Assembly: GCF_002802985.1 (NCBI RefSeq)
Contig: NZ_NVPT01000019.1
Span: forward strand, 1 to 43,825
Length of the DNA: 43,825 nt
Direction: 5' to 3'
Origin: Geodermatophilus chilensis
GTDB lineage: Bacteria; Actinomycetota; Actinomycetes; Mycobacteriales; Geodermatophilaceae
Shown here: positions 36,937 through 43,825 of the stretch, piece by piece
Layout of the letters: each line of letters opens with the position of its first letter
How positions within the stretch are numbered: position 1 is the first letter of the stretch
Made by a program: the position numbers and the translations under genes
Notes under the pieces: generated by a model
What the model was told of the DNA's origin: nothing
Database searches by the model: none
Seen by the model: the letters and a program-made list of their open reading frames with translations, nothing else

Positions 36937-37341
36937 ATGACGACCGAACTGCTCCTCCTGGTCGCCGTGGGGGTCCTCGTCGGGCTGGTCGTGGCCTTCC
37001 TGCTGCGCCGCCGTTTCCTGCTCTCCGGGCTCGGCGCGGTCACCATGTGGCTGCGCCCGTCCGGCTCGCCGCGCTGGTCGGTGGGTGTGGCCTGGTACGG
37101 CGGCGACTCGCTGCTCTGGTACCGCGCGCTGTCGCTGTCGGTGCGCCCGCAGCAGCGGCTGTGCCGTGCGGAGGTCCAGGTGCAGGGACGGCGCCGCGCG
37201 GGGGCGTCGGACGTCGCCCTGCCCGACGACGTCGTCGTCGTCTCCTGTGCCACCGCGGCCGGCCCCCGCGAGCTGGCCATGGACTCCTCCACGGTGACGG
37301 GTTTCCTCTCCTGGGTGGAGTCCGCGCCGCCGGTGCGGTGA
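36937..37341 (+). CDS. DUF2550 family membrane protein
   Basis: A 134-residue protein. One N-terminal membrane helix (LLLLVAVGVLVGLVVAFLLR, about 5-26) is followed by a compact domain (GAVTMWLRPSGSPRWSVGVA, WYGGDSLLWYRALSLSVRPQ) of the actinobacterial DUF2550 family that regularly sits just after atpC. Start ATG 36937 chosen; GTG 36928 would add three residues. Function unknown. A type A 3' repeat begins right after the stop. Confidence 0.85.
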   Translation: MTTELLLLVAVGVLVGLVVAFLLRRRFLLSGLGAVTMWLRPSGSPRWSVGVAWYGGDSLLWYRALSLSVRPQQRLCRAEVQVQGRRRAGASDVALPDDVVVVSCATAAGPRELAMDSSTVTGFLSWVESAPPVR

Positions 37342-37344
37342 AAG

Positions 37345-37398
37345 AGACCCCGTCCTCCTCACCGCTCGCAAGCTCGCGGCGAGCCTCTGGACGGGGCC
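37345..37398 (+). repeat. Dispersed 3'-end repeat, type A, copy 5
   Basis: The arms AGACCCCGTCC (37345-37355) and GGACGGGGCC (37389-37398) begin about 4 bases after the DUF2550 stop. A degenerate type B end (GGGACCCTGTAGCGGCCG) occupies 37420-37437, next to the stop of the convergent adenosyltransferase gene. So each of the two facing genes has its own element. Confidence 0.75.
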
Positions 37399-37439
37399 AG
37401 CCCGGGACGCGGGCGCGGTGGGACCCTGTAGCGGCCGCC

Positions 37440-38045
37440 TCAGTCCTCGCGGGCCGCGCGCTGGGCGTGGGCGCCGCTGTGCGCGCCGGGCTCCCAGAGC
37501 ACGTCACCGCCGGGGTTGGCCACCCGGGCGAGGATGAACAGCAGGTCCGAGAGCCGGTTGAGGTAGCGCGCGGTCTCGGCGTTGGTGCGCTCGCCGTCGG
37601 CCTCCAGCAGCGCCCACACGCTGCGCTCGGCCCGTCTCGTGACGACGCGGGCCTGGTGCAGCAGCGCGGCCAGCGGCGTGCCCCCGGGCAGGATGAAGCT
37701 GGTCAGCTTGGGCAGCTCGGCGTTGTACGTGTCGCAGGCCGCCTCGAGCCGCTCGGTGTAGGCGGCGGTGACCCGCAGCGGCGGGTACTGCGGGTCCGGG
37801 GTGACCGGCGTGGAGAGGTCGGCGCCGACGTCGAACAGGTCGTTCTGCACGCTGCGCAGCAACTCGGTGAGCTCCGGGCTCGGCGACCCGAGGGCCAGCG
37901 CCACACCGAGCACGCTGTTGGCCTCGTCGACGTCGGCGTACGCCGCCAGGCGCGGGTCGGTCTTCGCCACCCGGCTCATGTCCCCGAGGTGCGTCTGGCC
38001 GGCGTCGCCGGTCTTGGTGTAGATGCGGGTCAGCCGGACGGTCAT
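37440..38045 (-). CDS. Cob(I)yrinic acid a,c-diamide / cob(I)alamin adenosyltransferase, PduO type
   Basis: A 201-residue enzyme that makes adenosylcobalamin from cob(I)alamin and ATP. It has the N-terminal ATP-binding stretch TRIYTKTGDAGQTHLGDM, core AYADVDEANSVLGVALALG, and helices RRAERSVWALLEADGERTNA and YLNRLSDLLFILARVANPGG, typical of the PduO family. It is divergent from murA with a 56-base gap. The B12-dependent mutase at 39898 is 1.9 kb away, so it may supply that enzyme's cofactor; this is inference from proximity. Confidence 0.92.
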   Translation of the reverse strand: MTVRLTRIYTKTGDAGQTHLGDMSRVAKTDPRLAAYADVDEANSVLGVALALGSPSPELTELLRSVQNDLFDVGADLSTPVTPDPQYPPLRVTAAYTERLEAACDTYNAELPKLTSFILPGGTPLAALLHQARVVTRRAERSVWALLEADGERTNAETARYLNRLSDLLFILARVANPGGDVLWEPGAHSGAHAQRAARED

Positions 38046-38089
38046 GCCCGGAGCCTAGGTGGTCCGGCGGCCGGGGCAGGGCGCCACCG

Positions 38090-38095
38090 TAGGGT
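38090..38095 (+). promoter_or_regulatory. Leaderless -10 box of murA
   Basis: TAGGGT, six bases, then GTG 38102. The spacing predicts transcription from the start codon itself. There is no ribosome site. Confidence 0.6.
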
Positions 38096-38101
38096 GGACC
38101 G

Positions 38102-39379
38102 GTGGAGTGCTTCGACGTCACCGGCGGTTCGGCCCTGACCGGGCGGGTGCGGGTGACCGGCGCCAAGAACAGCGCCCTCAAGCTCATGGCGGCCGCGCTG
38201 CTGGCCGCCGGGCGGACCACCATCGACGAGGTCCCCGACATCCTCGACGTGGCGATCATGAGCGAGGTGCTGCGCCGGCTCGGCTGCGAGGTCACCTACG
38301 AGCGGCACCCGCAGGGCGGTGGCGGCCGGCTCGTCGTCGACGTGCCCGACGAGCCCTCCACGGAGACCGACTACGACCTGGTCCGCCGGATGCGCGCCTC
38401 GATCAGCGTGCTCGGCCCGCTCGTCGCCCGGTGCGGCTCGGCCAAGGTGGCGCTGCCGGGCGGCGACGCGATCGGCTCGCGCGGCCTGGACATGCACATC
38501 TCCGGCCTGGAGCGGCTCGGCGCCACCATCAAGAGCGAGCACGGCTTCCTGGTGGCCACCGCGCCGCGGCTGGAGGGCACCAGCATCTGGCTGGACTTCC
38601 CGTCGGTCGGAGCGACCGAGAACCTGGTCATGGCCGCGGTGCTCGCCGAGGGGACGACGGTCATCGACAACGCCGCGCGCGAGCCGGAGATCGCCGACCT
38701 CTGCGCGATGCTCACCGCGATGGGCGCGCAGATCGACGGCGCGGGCACCTCGACCATCATCGTCGACGGGGTGCCGGCGCTGCATCCGGTCACCTGCACG
38801 ACCGTGCCGGACCGGATCGTGGCCGGCACCTGGGCCATCGGCGCGGTGATGACCCGCGGGGACGTCGTCATCGAGCGGGCGGTCGCCGACCACCTCACCG
38901 TGGCGCTGGCCAAGCTCAGCGACGCCGGGGCGCACGTCGAGCCGCTGCCCGACGGGCTGCGGGTGGCGATGGACGGCCGCCCGCGCTGCGTGGACGTCGT
39001 CACGCTGCCCTACCCCGGCTTCCCGACCGACCTCCAGCCGATGGCGGTCGCGCTGGCCGCGGTCTCCACCGGCACGGCGCTGATCACCGAGAACGTGTTC
39101 GAGGGTCGGTTCATGTTCGTCAACGAGCTGGTCCGGCTGGGGGCCTCGGTGCGCACCGACGGCCACCACGCCGTCGTCCGGGGCCGCGAGCGGCTCTCCA
39201 GCGCGCCGGTGCTGGCCACCGACATCCGCGCCGGCGCCGGGCTGGTGCTGGCCGGGCTGGTCTCCGACGGCGTCACCCAGGTGCAGGACGTGCACCACGT
39301 CGACCGCGGCTACCCCGACTTCGTCGAGCAACTGCGCGGCCTGGGCGCGCAGATCGAGCGGGTGCAGCGACCCGACTGA
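38102..39379 (+). CDS. murA: UDP-N-acetylglucosamine 1-carboxyvinyltransferase, Asp active-site form
   Basis: A 425-residue enzyme that adds enolpyruvate to UDP-GlcNAc, the first committed step of peptidoglycan synthesis. It opens [27 protein letters not shown], with the usual KN pair. The fosfomycin-reactive Cys (Cys115 in E. coli) is Asp122 here, in [19 protein letters not shown]. This is the substitution found in mycobacterial MurA that gives natural fosfomycin resistance. Other core motifs are intact ([45 protein letters not shown]). Leaderless GTG start. Length normal. Confidence 0.95.
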   Translation: MECFDVTGGSALTGRVRVTGAKNSALKLMAAALLAAGRTTIDEVPDILDVAIMSEVLRRLGCEVTYERHPQGGGGRLVVDVPDEPSTETDYDLVRRMRASISVLGPLVARCGSAKVALPGGDAIGSRGLDMHISGLERLGATIKSEHGFLVATAPRLEGTSIWLDFPSVGATENLVMAAVLAEGTTVIDNAAREPEIADLCAMLTAMGAQIDGAGTSTIIVDGVPALHPVTCTTVPDRIVAGTWAIGAVMTRGDVVIERAVADHLTVALAKLSDAGAHVEPLPDGLRVAMDGRPRCVDVVTLPYPGFPTDLQPMAVALAAVSTGTALITENVFEGRFMFVNELVRLGASVRTDGHHAVVRGRERLSSAPVLATDIRAGAGLVLAGLVSDGVTQVQDVHHVDRGYPDFVEQLRGLGAQIERVQRPD

Positions 39380-39416
39380 ACGGCCCTCGTGCAGGGGCTC
39401 GAGCCGAGCGGTCGAA

Positions 39417-39470
39417 GGACCCCGTCCTCCTCACCCCTCGCACGCTCGGGGCGAGCCTCGGGACGGGGCC
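39417..39470 (+). repeat. Dispersed 3'-end repeat, type A, copy 6
   Basis: The arms GGACCCCGTCC (39417-39427) and GGACGGGGCC (39461-39470) lie 37 bases after the murA stop, between murA and the convergent DUF2007 gene whose stop is at 39475. A degenerate type B start (GGCCCTCGTGCAGGGG) directly follows the murA stop. Confidence 0.75.
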
Positions 39471-39474
39471 GGCT

Positions 39475-39789
39475 TCAGCCGGAGGGAAAGGCGGCGGCGA
39501 CCGCCCGCGCCCGGTCGGCGTCCTCGGGGAAGACGAGCACCTCCGCGCGGTGGGGGCCGGTGGAGCGCACGGTCGAGCGGATCCCCGCGTCGGAGAGCAC
39601 CGCGCGCAGCGCCAGCGCCGACTCGCGCCGGGACAGCGTGGCGACGCGGGTCAGCAGCCCGTCGTCCGCCGGGGGACGACGGCGGGGGTCGCTCCGGAAG
39701 GCCCACCGCAGGAAGAGGGTGAGCCCGGCCACGACGGCGAAGGCGATCACCGGTCCCGCCAGGTAGTGCGTGCCGGCCACCGGCGTCAT
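39475..39789 (-). CDS. Small membrane protein with DUF2007-like domain
   Basis: A 104-residue protein. It has one N-terminal membrane helix ([20 protein letters not shown], about 11-30), a short basic Pro linker, then an alpha/beta domain ([50 protein letters not shown]) matching the layout of the DUF2007 'putative signal transducing' fold. Function unknown. It is divergent from meaA, with 108 bases between. Confidence 0.65.
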   Translation of the reverse strand: MTPVAGTHYLAGPVIAFAVVAGLTLFLRWAFRSDPRRRPPADDGLLTRVATLSRRESALALRAVLSDAGIRSTVRSTGPHRAEVLVFPEDADRARAVAAAFPSG

Positions 39790-39826
39790 CCCAGTCCTCC
39801 CCTCGGCGCCTGCGAGTGTGCCACCG

Positions 39827-39857
39827 GGGGGACACCCGGAGGGGACACCCGGAGGGG
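39827..39857. repeat. Short tandem repeat in the DUF2007-meaA gap
   Basis: GGGGACACCCGGA occurs twice head to tail, with a third partial start GGGGG. The unit is 13 bases. It lies upstream of the meaA promoter and could be slippage-prone or a binding-site pair. Confidence 0.6.
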
Positions 39858-39861
39858 GCCT

Positions 39862-39879
39862 CGCTACTGACCGGTAGCG
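39862..39879 (+). promoter_or_regulatory. Candidate operator upstream of meaA
   Basis: CGCTAC and GTAGCG flank six bases (TGACCG). It lies just upstream of the TAGACT -10 box, where a repressor could block the polymerase. No regulator gene is adjacent. Confidence 0.35.
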
Positions 39880-39883
39880 CCCT

Positions 39884-39889
39884 TAGACT
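39884..39889 (+). promoter_or_regulatory. Leaderless -10 box of meaA
   Basis: TAGACT, 8 bases, then ATG 39898. No Shine-Dalgarno sequence is present. Confidence 0.55.
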
Positions 39890-39897
39890 CCGCGTCC

Positions 39898-41916
39898 ATG
39901 CCGTTCCCTTCAACGCCGAAGGACCGCGACCGCCCCTGGGTCATGCGCACCTACGCGGGTCACTCGTCGCCGGCCGAGTCCAACGCGCTGTACCGGCGCA
40001 ACCTCGCCAAGGGGCAGACCGGCCTCTCGGTCGCCTTCGACCTGCCCACGCAGACGGGCTACGACCCCGACGACGAGCTCTCCATCGGTGAGGTCGGCAA
40101 GGTCGGTGTGCCGGTCACGCACCTCGGCGACATGCGTGCGCTCTTCGACGGCATCCCGCTCGACGAGATGAACACGTCGATGACGATCAACGCCACCGCG
40201 ATGTGGCTGCTGGCCCTCTACCAGGCGGTGGCCGAGGAACACGGTCACGACGTGTCGAAGCTCGCCGGGACGACGCAGAACGACATCATCAAGGAGTACC
40301 TGTCGCGCGGGACGTACGTCTTCCCGCCCGGGCCCTCGATGCGGCTGATCACCGACATGGTCGCCTACACCGTGTCGGCGATGCCGAAGTGGAACCCGAC
40401 CAACATCTGCAGCTACCACCTGCAGGAGGCCGGGGCGACGCCGGTGCAGGAGATCGCCTACGCGATGAGCACCGCGATCGCCGTCCTGGACTCGGTGCGT
40501 GACTCCGGCCAGGTGCCGCAGGAGCGCTTCGGCGAGGTCGTCGCGCGCATCTCGTTCTTCGTCAACGCGGGCGTCCGCTTCGTCGAGGAGCTGTGCAAGA
40601 TGCGGGCGTTCACCCAGCTCTGGGACGAGCTGACCCGGGAGCGCTACGGCGTCGAGGACCCCAAGCACCGCCGCTTCCGCTACGGCGTGCAGGTCAACTC
40701 GCTGGGACTGACCGAGGCGCAGCCGGAGAACAACGTCCAGCGGATCGTCCTGGAGATGCTCGCGGTCACCCTGTCCAGGGACGCCCGCGCCCGCGCCGTG
40801 CAGCTGCCGGCCTGGAACGAGGCGCTGGGGCTGCCCCGGCCCTGGGACCAGCAGTGGTCGCTGCGGCTGCAGCAGGTGCTGGCCTTCGAGACCGACCTGC
40901 TCGAGTACGAGGACCTGTTCACCGGCTCGGTCGTCGTCGAGAAGAAGGTCGCCGAGCTCGTCGAGGGCGCCCGCGCGGAGATCGCCCGGGTGCAGGAGAT
41001 GGGCGGCGCGGTGGCCGCCGTCGAGTCCGGCTACATGAAGGGCCAGCTGGTGGCCTCGCTGGCCGAGCGGCGCCGGCGCATGGAGAGCGGTGAGGACGTC
41101 GTCGTCGGCGTCAACAAGTTCGACACCACCGAACCCAACCCGCTGACCGCCGATCTCGACACCGCGATCATGACGGTCGACCCCGCGGTCGAGGCGGCCG
41201 CGTGCGAGTCGGTCAAGAAGTGGCGTGCCGCGCGCGACCCGGAGCCGGTCGAGCGGGCGCTCGCGTGGCTGCGCGAGGTCGCCGGCACCGACGAGAACCT
41301 GATGGCCGCCACCCTGGAGTGCGCCCGCGCGGGCGTGACGACGGGGGAGTGGGCCGGCGTGCTGCGCGAGGTGTTCGGCGAGTACCGAGCCCCCACCGGC
41401 GTCGCCGCGGCCGCCGGTGGCGGGGAGGCCGACGCGAGGCTGGCCGACGTCCGGGAGCGGGTGCGCGCCACGGGCGAGGAGTTCGGCGGGCGGCTGCGGT
41501 TCCTGGTCGGCAAGCCCGGCCTCGACGGGCACAGCAACGGCGCCGAGCAGATCGCCGTCCGTGCCCGCGATGCCGGCTTCGAGGTCGTCTACCAGGGCAT
41601 CCGGCTCACGCCCGCGCAGATCGTGAGCGCCGCGGTCGAGGAGGACGTGCACGTCGTCGGCCTGTCGGTGCTCTCCGGCTCGCACCTGCAGGTGGTGCCG
41701 GCCGTGCTCCAGGGGCTGCGGGACGCCGGCCTCGAGGACGTCCCCGTGGTCGTCGGGGGGATCGTCCCCGACAGCGACGCCCGCCGGCTGCGCGAGCTGG
41801 GCGTGGCCCGGGTCTTCACGCCGAAGGACTTCGGGCTGACCGACATCATGGGCCGGATCGTCGACGTGGTCCGCGAGGCCAACGGCCTCGACCAGGAGAT
41901 CCCGGCGAACGCCTGA
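39898..41916 (+). CDS. meaA: Ethylmalonyl-CoA mutase (MeaA type), adenosylcobalamin-dependent
   Basis: A 672-residue protein carrying both the acyl-CoA mutase barrel (1 to about 520) and the B12-binding domain (about 530-660) with base-off motif GKPGLDGHSNG (Asp543-x-His545-x-x-Gly). The opening DRPWVMRTYAGHSSPAESNA LYRRNLAKGQTGLSVAFDLPTQTGYDPDDE and the single-chain form of this size match MeaA/ethylmalonyl-CoA mutase rather than the two-subunit methylmalonyl-CoA mutase. It converts ethylmalonyl-CoA to methylsuccinyl-CoA in the ethylmalonyl-CoA pathway for acetate assimilation or extender-unit supply. Crotonyl-CoA carboxylase/reductase is not in the window. A PduO-type adenosyltransferase lies 1.9 kb upstream. 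Confidence 0.88.
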   Translation: MPFPSTPKDRDRPWVMRTYAGHSSPAESNALYRRNLAKGQTGLSVAFDLPTQTGYDPDDELSIGEVGKVGVPVTHLGDMRALFDGIPLDEMNTSMTINATAMWLLALYQAVAEEHGHDVSKLAGTTQNDIIKEYLSRGTYVFPPGPSMRLITDMVAYTVSAMPKWNPTNICSYHLQEAGATPVQEIAYAMSTAIAVLDSVRDSGQVPQERFGEVVARISFFVNAGVRFVEELCKMRAFTQLWDELTRERYGVEDPKHRRFRYGVQVNSLGLTEAQPENNVQRIVLEMLAVTLSRDARARAVQLPAWNEALGLPRPWDQQWSLRLQQVLAFETDLLEYEDLFTGSVVVEKKVAELVEGARAEIARVQEMGGAVAAVESGYMKGQLVASLAERRRRMESGEDVVVGVNKFDTTEPNPLTADLDTAIMTVDPAVEAAACESVKKWRAARDPEPVERALAWLREVAGTDENLMAATLECARAGVTTGEWAGVLREVFGEYRAPTGVAAAAGGGEADARLADVRERVRATGEEFGGRLRFLVGKPGLDGHSNGAEQIAVRARDAGFEVVYQGIRLTPAQIVSAAVEEDVHVVGLSVLSGSHLQVVPAVLQGLRDAGLEDVPVVVGGIVPDSDARRLRELGVARVFTPKDFGLTDIMGRIVDVVREANGLDQEIPANA

Positions 41917-41937
41917 GACCGGGTCGCATCGACTCGA

Positions 41938-41991
41938 GCGATGTGCACGCACGGCCCGCTCCCCAGGCCGCGTGCCGTGCGTGCACATCGC
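41938..41991. terminator. 17-bp hairpin between meaA and oxidoreductase
   Basis: A perfect 17-bp stem (41938-41954 with 41975-41991) with a 20-base loop. It stands 22 bases after the meaA stop and 45 before the stop of the convergent oxidoreductase gene, so it can serve both. Each arm contains ATGTGCACGCACGG or its complement. It is unrelated to the type A/B repeats. Confidence 0.75.
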
Positions 41992-42035
41992 CGGTGCTGC
42001 GGAGCTCCAGGTCTCGGTGAGCTCTCTCCGACGGT

Positions 42036-43061
42036 TCAGAGTGGAACGACGACGCCCTCGGTGGCGCTGCGGCGGGCGGCGTCCAGCACCGTGGCGGTGA
42101 CGACGGCGTCCCGCGGGTCGACCGGCACCGGTCCCTGCCCGCGGACGGCGGCGGCGAAGGCCGGGTAGAAGGTGTCCCAGCGGCCGCGCTCGGTGGGCAC
42201 CACGACGCCCTCGTCGCCGCGGCGCAGCCGACCCCAGCGCTCCTGCGGCTCGGCGCCCCAGCGCTCGCCCAGCGTCGCCGGGGTCTGCCCGGCCAGCAGC
42301 GCGGCCTCCTGCCCGTCCATCGGCCCGCCGACGACGTAGCCGCCCTCGGTGCCGCTCACCCGGAAGCGGTCCCCGGGCGCGCTCTGGCTCCAGCTGCCCC
42401 ACAGGTGCGAGCGGCCGCCCGCGGCGTGGGTGAGCGCGACGAAGACGTCGTCGTCCAGACCCGACTCCCGCACCCGCCACTCGGCGTAGACGCTCGTCAC
42501 CGGGCCGAGCAGCACCAGTGCCTGGTCGACCAGGTGGCTGCCGAAGTCCAGCAGCGTGCCGCCGCCCGCGGCCGGCGGGCCCGGGTCGGGCTCGAACCGC
42601 TCGAAGCGCGACTCGAAGCGGGTCACCGTGCCCAGCCGGCCGGCGTCCACCAGCGCCCGGACGGTGCGGAAGTCGGAGTCCCAGCGGCGGTTCTGGTACG
42701 GCGCCAGCGGCAGCCGGCGGGCCGCGGCCAGCCGCACCGCCCCCTCCGCGGCCGGCGCGTCCAGCGCGAACGGCTTGTCGCAGACCACGGCGAGGTCCAG
42801 GCCGAGCGCCTGCTCGGTCAGCGGGGTGTGCGTGTCGGCCGGGGTGGAGACCGCCACCGCCTCGGCACCGGCGTTGGCCAGCTCCTCGAGCGAGCCGAAG
42901 GTGCGCAGGCCGGGGTGTTCGGCGGCGACCTGCGCACGCCGCTCGGCCGACGTCGTCACCACGCCCAGGAGGTCGACCTCCGGCGCAGCCGCCAGCAGGG
43001 GTGCGTGGAAGTACCGGCCGCCGAAGCCGTAGCCCACCAGTCCGAAGCGCACGGGGTCCAT
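42036..43061 (-). CDS. Gfo/Idh/MocA family oxidoreductase
   Basis: About 341 residues from ATG 43061 (MDPVRFGLVGYGFGGRYFHA); ATG 43076 would add five residues and has GGAG only 3 bases upstream. It has an N-terminal Rossmann domain with GYGFGG, VSTPADTHTPLTEQAL and the CDKP motif (DKP for the usual EKP), and a C-terminal domain with GGTLLDFGSHLVDQALVLLG, where His and Asp of the family's active site are present. Substrate is probably a sugar or polyol derivative, not definable. It follows the DUF2071 gene closely, so they may be co-transcribed. Confidence 0.86.
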   Translation of the reverse strand: MDPVRFGLVGYGFGGRYFHAPLLAAAPEVDLLGVVTTSAERRAQVAAEHPGLRTFGSLEELANAGAEAVAVSTPADTHTPLTEQALGLDLAVVCDKPFALDAPAAEGAVRLAAARRLPLAPYQNRRWDSDFRTVRALVDAGRLGTVTRFESRFERFEPDPGPPAAGGGTLLDFGSHLVDQALVLLGPVTSVYAEWRVRESGLDDDVFVALTHAAGGRSHLWGSWSQSAPGDRFRVSGTEGGYVVGGPMDGQEAALLAGQTPATLGERWGAEPQERWGRLRRGDEGVVVPTERGRWDTFYPAFAAAVRGQGPVPVDPRDAVVTATVLDAARRSATEGVVVPL

Positions 43062-43085
43062 GCCGCGATCATGCACTCCGGTGCC

Positions 43086-43763
43086 TCAGCGCAGGCGGGG
43101 GCCGAAGCGGACGTCCACGCCAGGGGAGAACAGCACGCTGTCGGGAGCCCCCTCGACCGGCGGCAGCCCGGCCGCGGCCACCAGGTCCTCCTCGCAGGCG
43201 ACCAGCTCGGCGGTGTGCAGCGGCCAGGCCGGGTGCTCGTTCGGCCAGTACGCCGGCCGGCCGGCCGCCGACTGGTGCAGCCCCCACCGGCCGGTGAGGA
43301 ACCCGGCCAGGGAGCCGGGGTCCGCCAGCCGGGCCCCCACCCGGACGACGATCCGTCCGCCGGCCCCGCGCGGGCCCGGCCAGCGCCGGCGGGAGGTGTA
43401 GGTGACCAGGTCGCCGTCGCGCCGCACCCGCATCCGCGCCCAGCAGTAGGGCAGTCCGGCGACCCAGCGGGCGGCGAGCACGGGCAGCAGCCGGTCGGCG
43501 TCCAGCGACCGGAACACCACGCCGCGCCGGCCCCGGTCGTCGACGGAGTAGAGCCGGACGTTGGTCTCGGCGAAGGACCCCGCCCACGGCAGGCCCGGTG
43601 CGCCGAGCAGGCCGATCCGGCGCATCCGGAAGGGGATCAGCCCGACGTACGTGGCGCCGTCGAGCACGTCGGGCCGGGCGCCCGCGGGGAGCAGCGGGGC
43701 GACCAGCGCCGGGTCCACCGCCCAGTGCAGGAAGGTGACATCACGCCAGCCCTGCGTGAACAC
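43086..43763 (-). CDS. DUF2071 family protein, 5' end disrupted by terminal palindrome
   Basis: The visible frame has 225 residues from GTG 43763 (MFTQGWRDVTFLHWAVDPAL VAPLLP). WRDVTFLHWAVDPALVAPLL, YVGLIPFRMRRIG, FAETNVRLYSVDDRGRRGVV and ADRLLPVLAARWVAGLPYCW are typical of DUF2071 (YqjF-like). Homologous N-termini are longer: the frame continues upstream as RPAGRT before the palindrome centre at 43776/43777, beyond which the sequence is a mirror copy of the gene itself. The true start is therefore probably outside the readable part. Function unknown. Confidence 0.82.
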   Translation of the reverse strand: MFTQGWRDVTFLHWAVDPALVAPLLPAGARPDVLDGATYVGLIPFRMRRIGLLGAPGLPWAGSFAETNVRLYSVDDRGRRGVVFRSLDADRLLPVLAARWVAGLPYCWARMRVRRDGDLVTYTSRRRWPGPRGAGGRIVVRVGARLADPGSLAGFLTGRWGLHQSAAGRPAYWPNEHPAWPLHTAELVACEEDLVAAAGLPPVEGAPDSVLFSPGVDVRFGPRLR

Positions 43764-43825
43764 GGTGCGCCCGGCCGGCCGGGCGCACCGTGTTCACGCA
43801 GGGCTGGCGTGATGTCACCTTCCTG
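43728..43825. repeat. Perfect 98-bp palindrome at right edge of window
   Basis: Bases 43728-43776 are the exact reverse complement of 43777-43825: 49-bp arms, no spacer, running to the last base. The centre is the natural small palindrome GGCCGGCC. It lies in the 5' region of a coding gene, so one arm is not native to that position. It is best explained as a fold-back chimera or contig-end artefact; a hairpin DNA end is a less likely alternative. Confidence 0.95.

Noticed and set aside
39827-39857. CRISPR-like repeat
   Set aside because: Only two full 13-base head-to-tail units without spacers and no cas genes.
39898-41916. Methylmalonyl-CoA mutase large subunit
   Set aside because: Size of 672 residues, single-chain layout and the opening RPWVMRTYAGHSSPAESNA fit the MeaA/ethylmalonyl-CoA mutase group better; no small subunit gene is adjacent.
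43728-43825. Origin of replication or telomere
   Set aside because: There are no DnaA boxes, AT-rich stretch or terminal protein genes nearby; the palindrome copies coding sequence, which favours an artefact.

Overview
The window is very GC-rich, high-GC3 actinobacterial chromosome. GTG starts are common, stop/start overlaps of the ATGA/GTGA type are frequent, and several genes have a TANNNT box 6-8 bases before the start codon (leaderless promoters). Gene content and order (argS-lysA-hom-thrC-thrB-rho-rpmE-prfA-prmC-tsaC-wecA-atp operon-murA, then an ethylmalonyl-CoA mutase) and the style of the dispersed intergenic repeats suggest a member of Geodermatophilaceae (Blastococcus, Modestobacter or Geodermatophilus type). 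That placement is inference. Both ends of the window fold back on themselves: a 19-bp inverted repeat at base 1 and a perfect 98-bp palindrome at the last base. It therefore looks like a whole draft contig.

Left part (1-14441) is accessory. It holds the 5' end of a kgd-type 2-oxoglutarate decarboxylase, an ankyrin protein, an ABC exporter whose permease is a pseudogene (nonsense codon plus a template-switch-like inverted duplication), a universal stress protein coupled to an Rv1264-like nucleotide cyclase, an ABC-F ATPase, a catalytically degenerate acyltransferase-like protein, a GNAT enzyme, a decaying polyhydroxyalkanoate operon (internally deleted acyl-CoA ligase, frameshifted phaE-like gene, frameshifted phaC), an SDR, an NmrA-like reductase with an HxlR regulator, an MBL-fold hydrolase, tRNA-Arg(CCG) and a DUF305/DUF3105 membrane pair.

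Middle part (14642-36900) is core. A tightly overlapped argS-lysA-hom-thrC-thrB operon makes lysine and threonine and charges arginine. It is followed by rho with a hairpin-rich leader, rpmE, prfA-prmC-tsaC (termination, release-factor methylation, tRNA t6A synthesis), wecA, two small ATP-synthase-associated membrane proteins, and atpB-E-F-H-A-G-D. The epsilon gene atpC is detached from atpD by about 700 bp that hold nested repeats, a strong terminator and a small Trp-rich ORF.

Right part (36937-43825) holds DUF2550, a PduO-type cobalamin adenosyltransferase, murA with Asp in place of the fosfomycin-target Cys, a DUF2007 protein, meaA-type ethylmalonyl-CoA mutase (a B12 enzyme that the adenosyltransferase could serve), a Gfo/Idh/MocA oxidoreductase and a DUF2071 protein cut by the terminal palindrome.

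The most unusual genome-scale signal is a dispersed repeat family, at least ten copies in 44 kb. Most copies begin within a few bases of a stop codon, and their outer stem arms differ between copies but remain complementary within each copy. Two copies are nested inside others. No clearly novel multi-gene system is evident beyond this.
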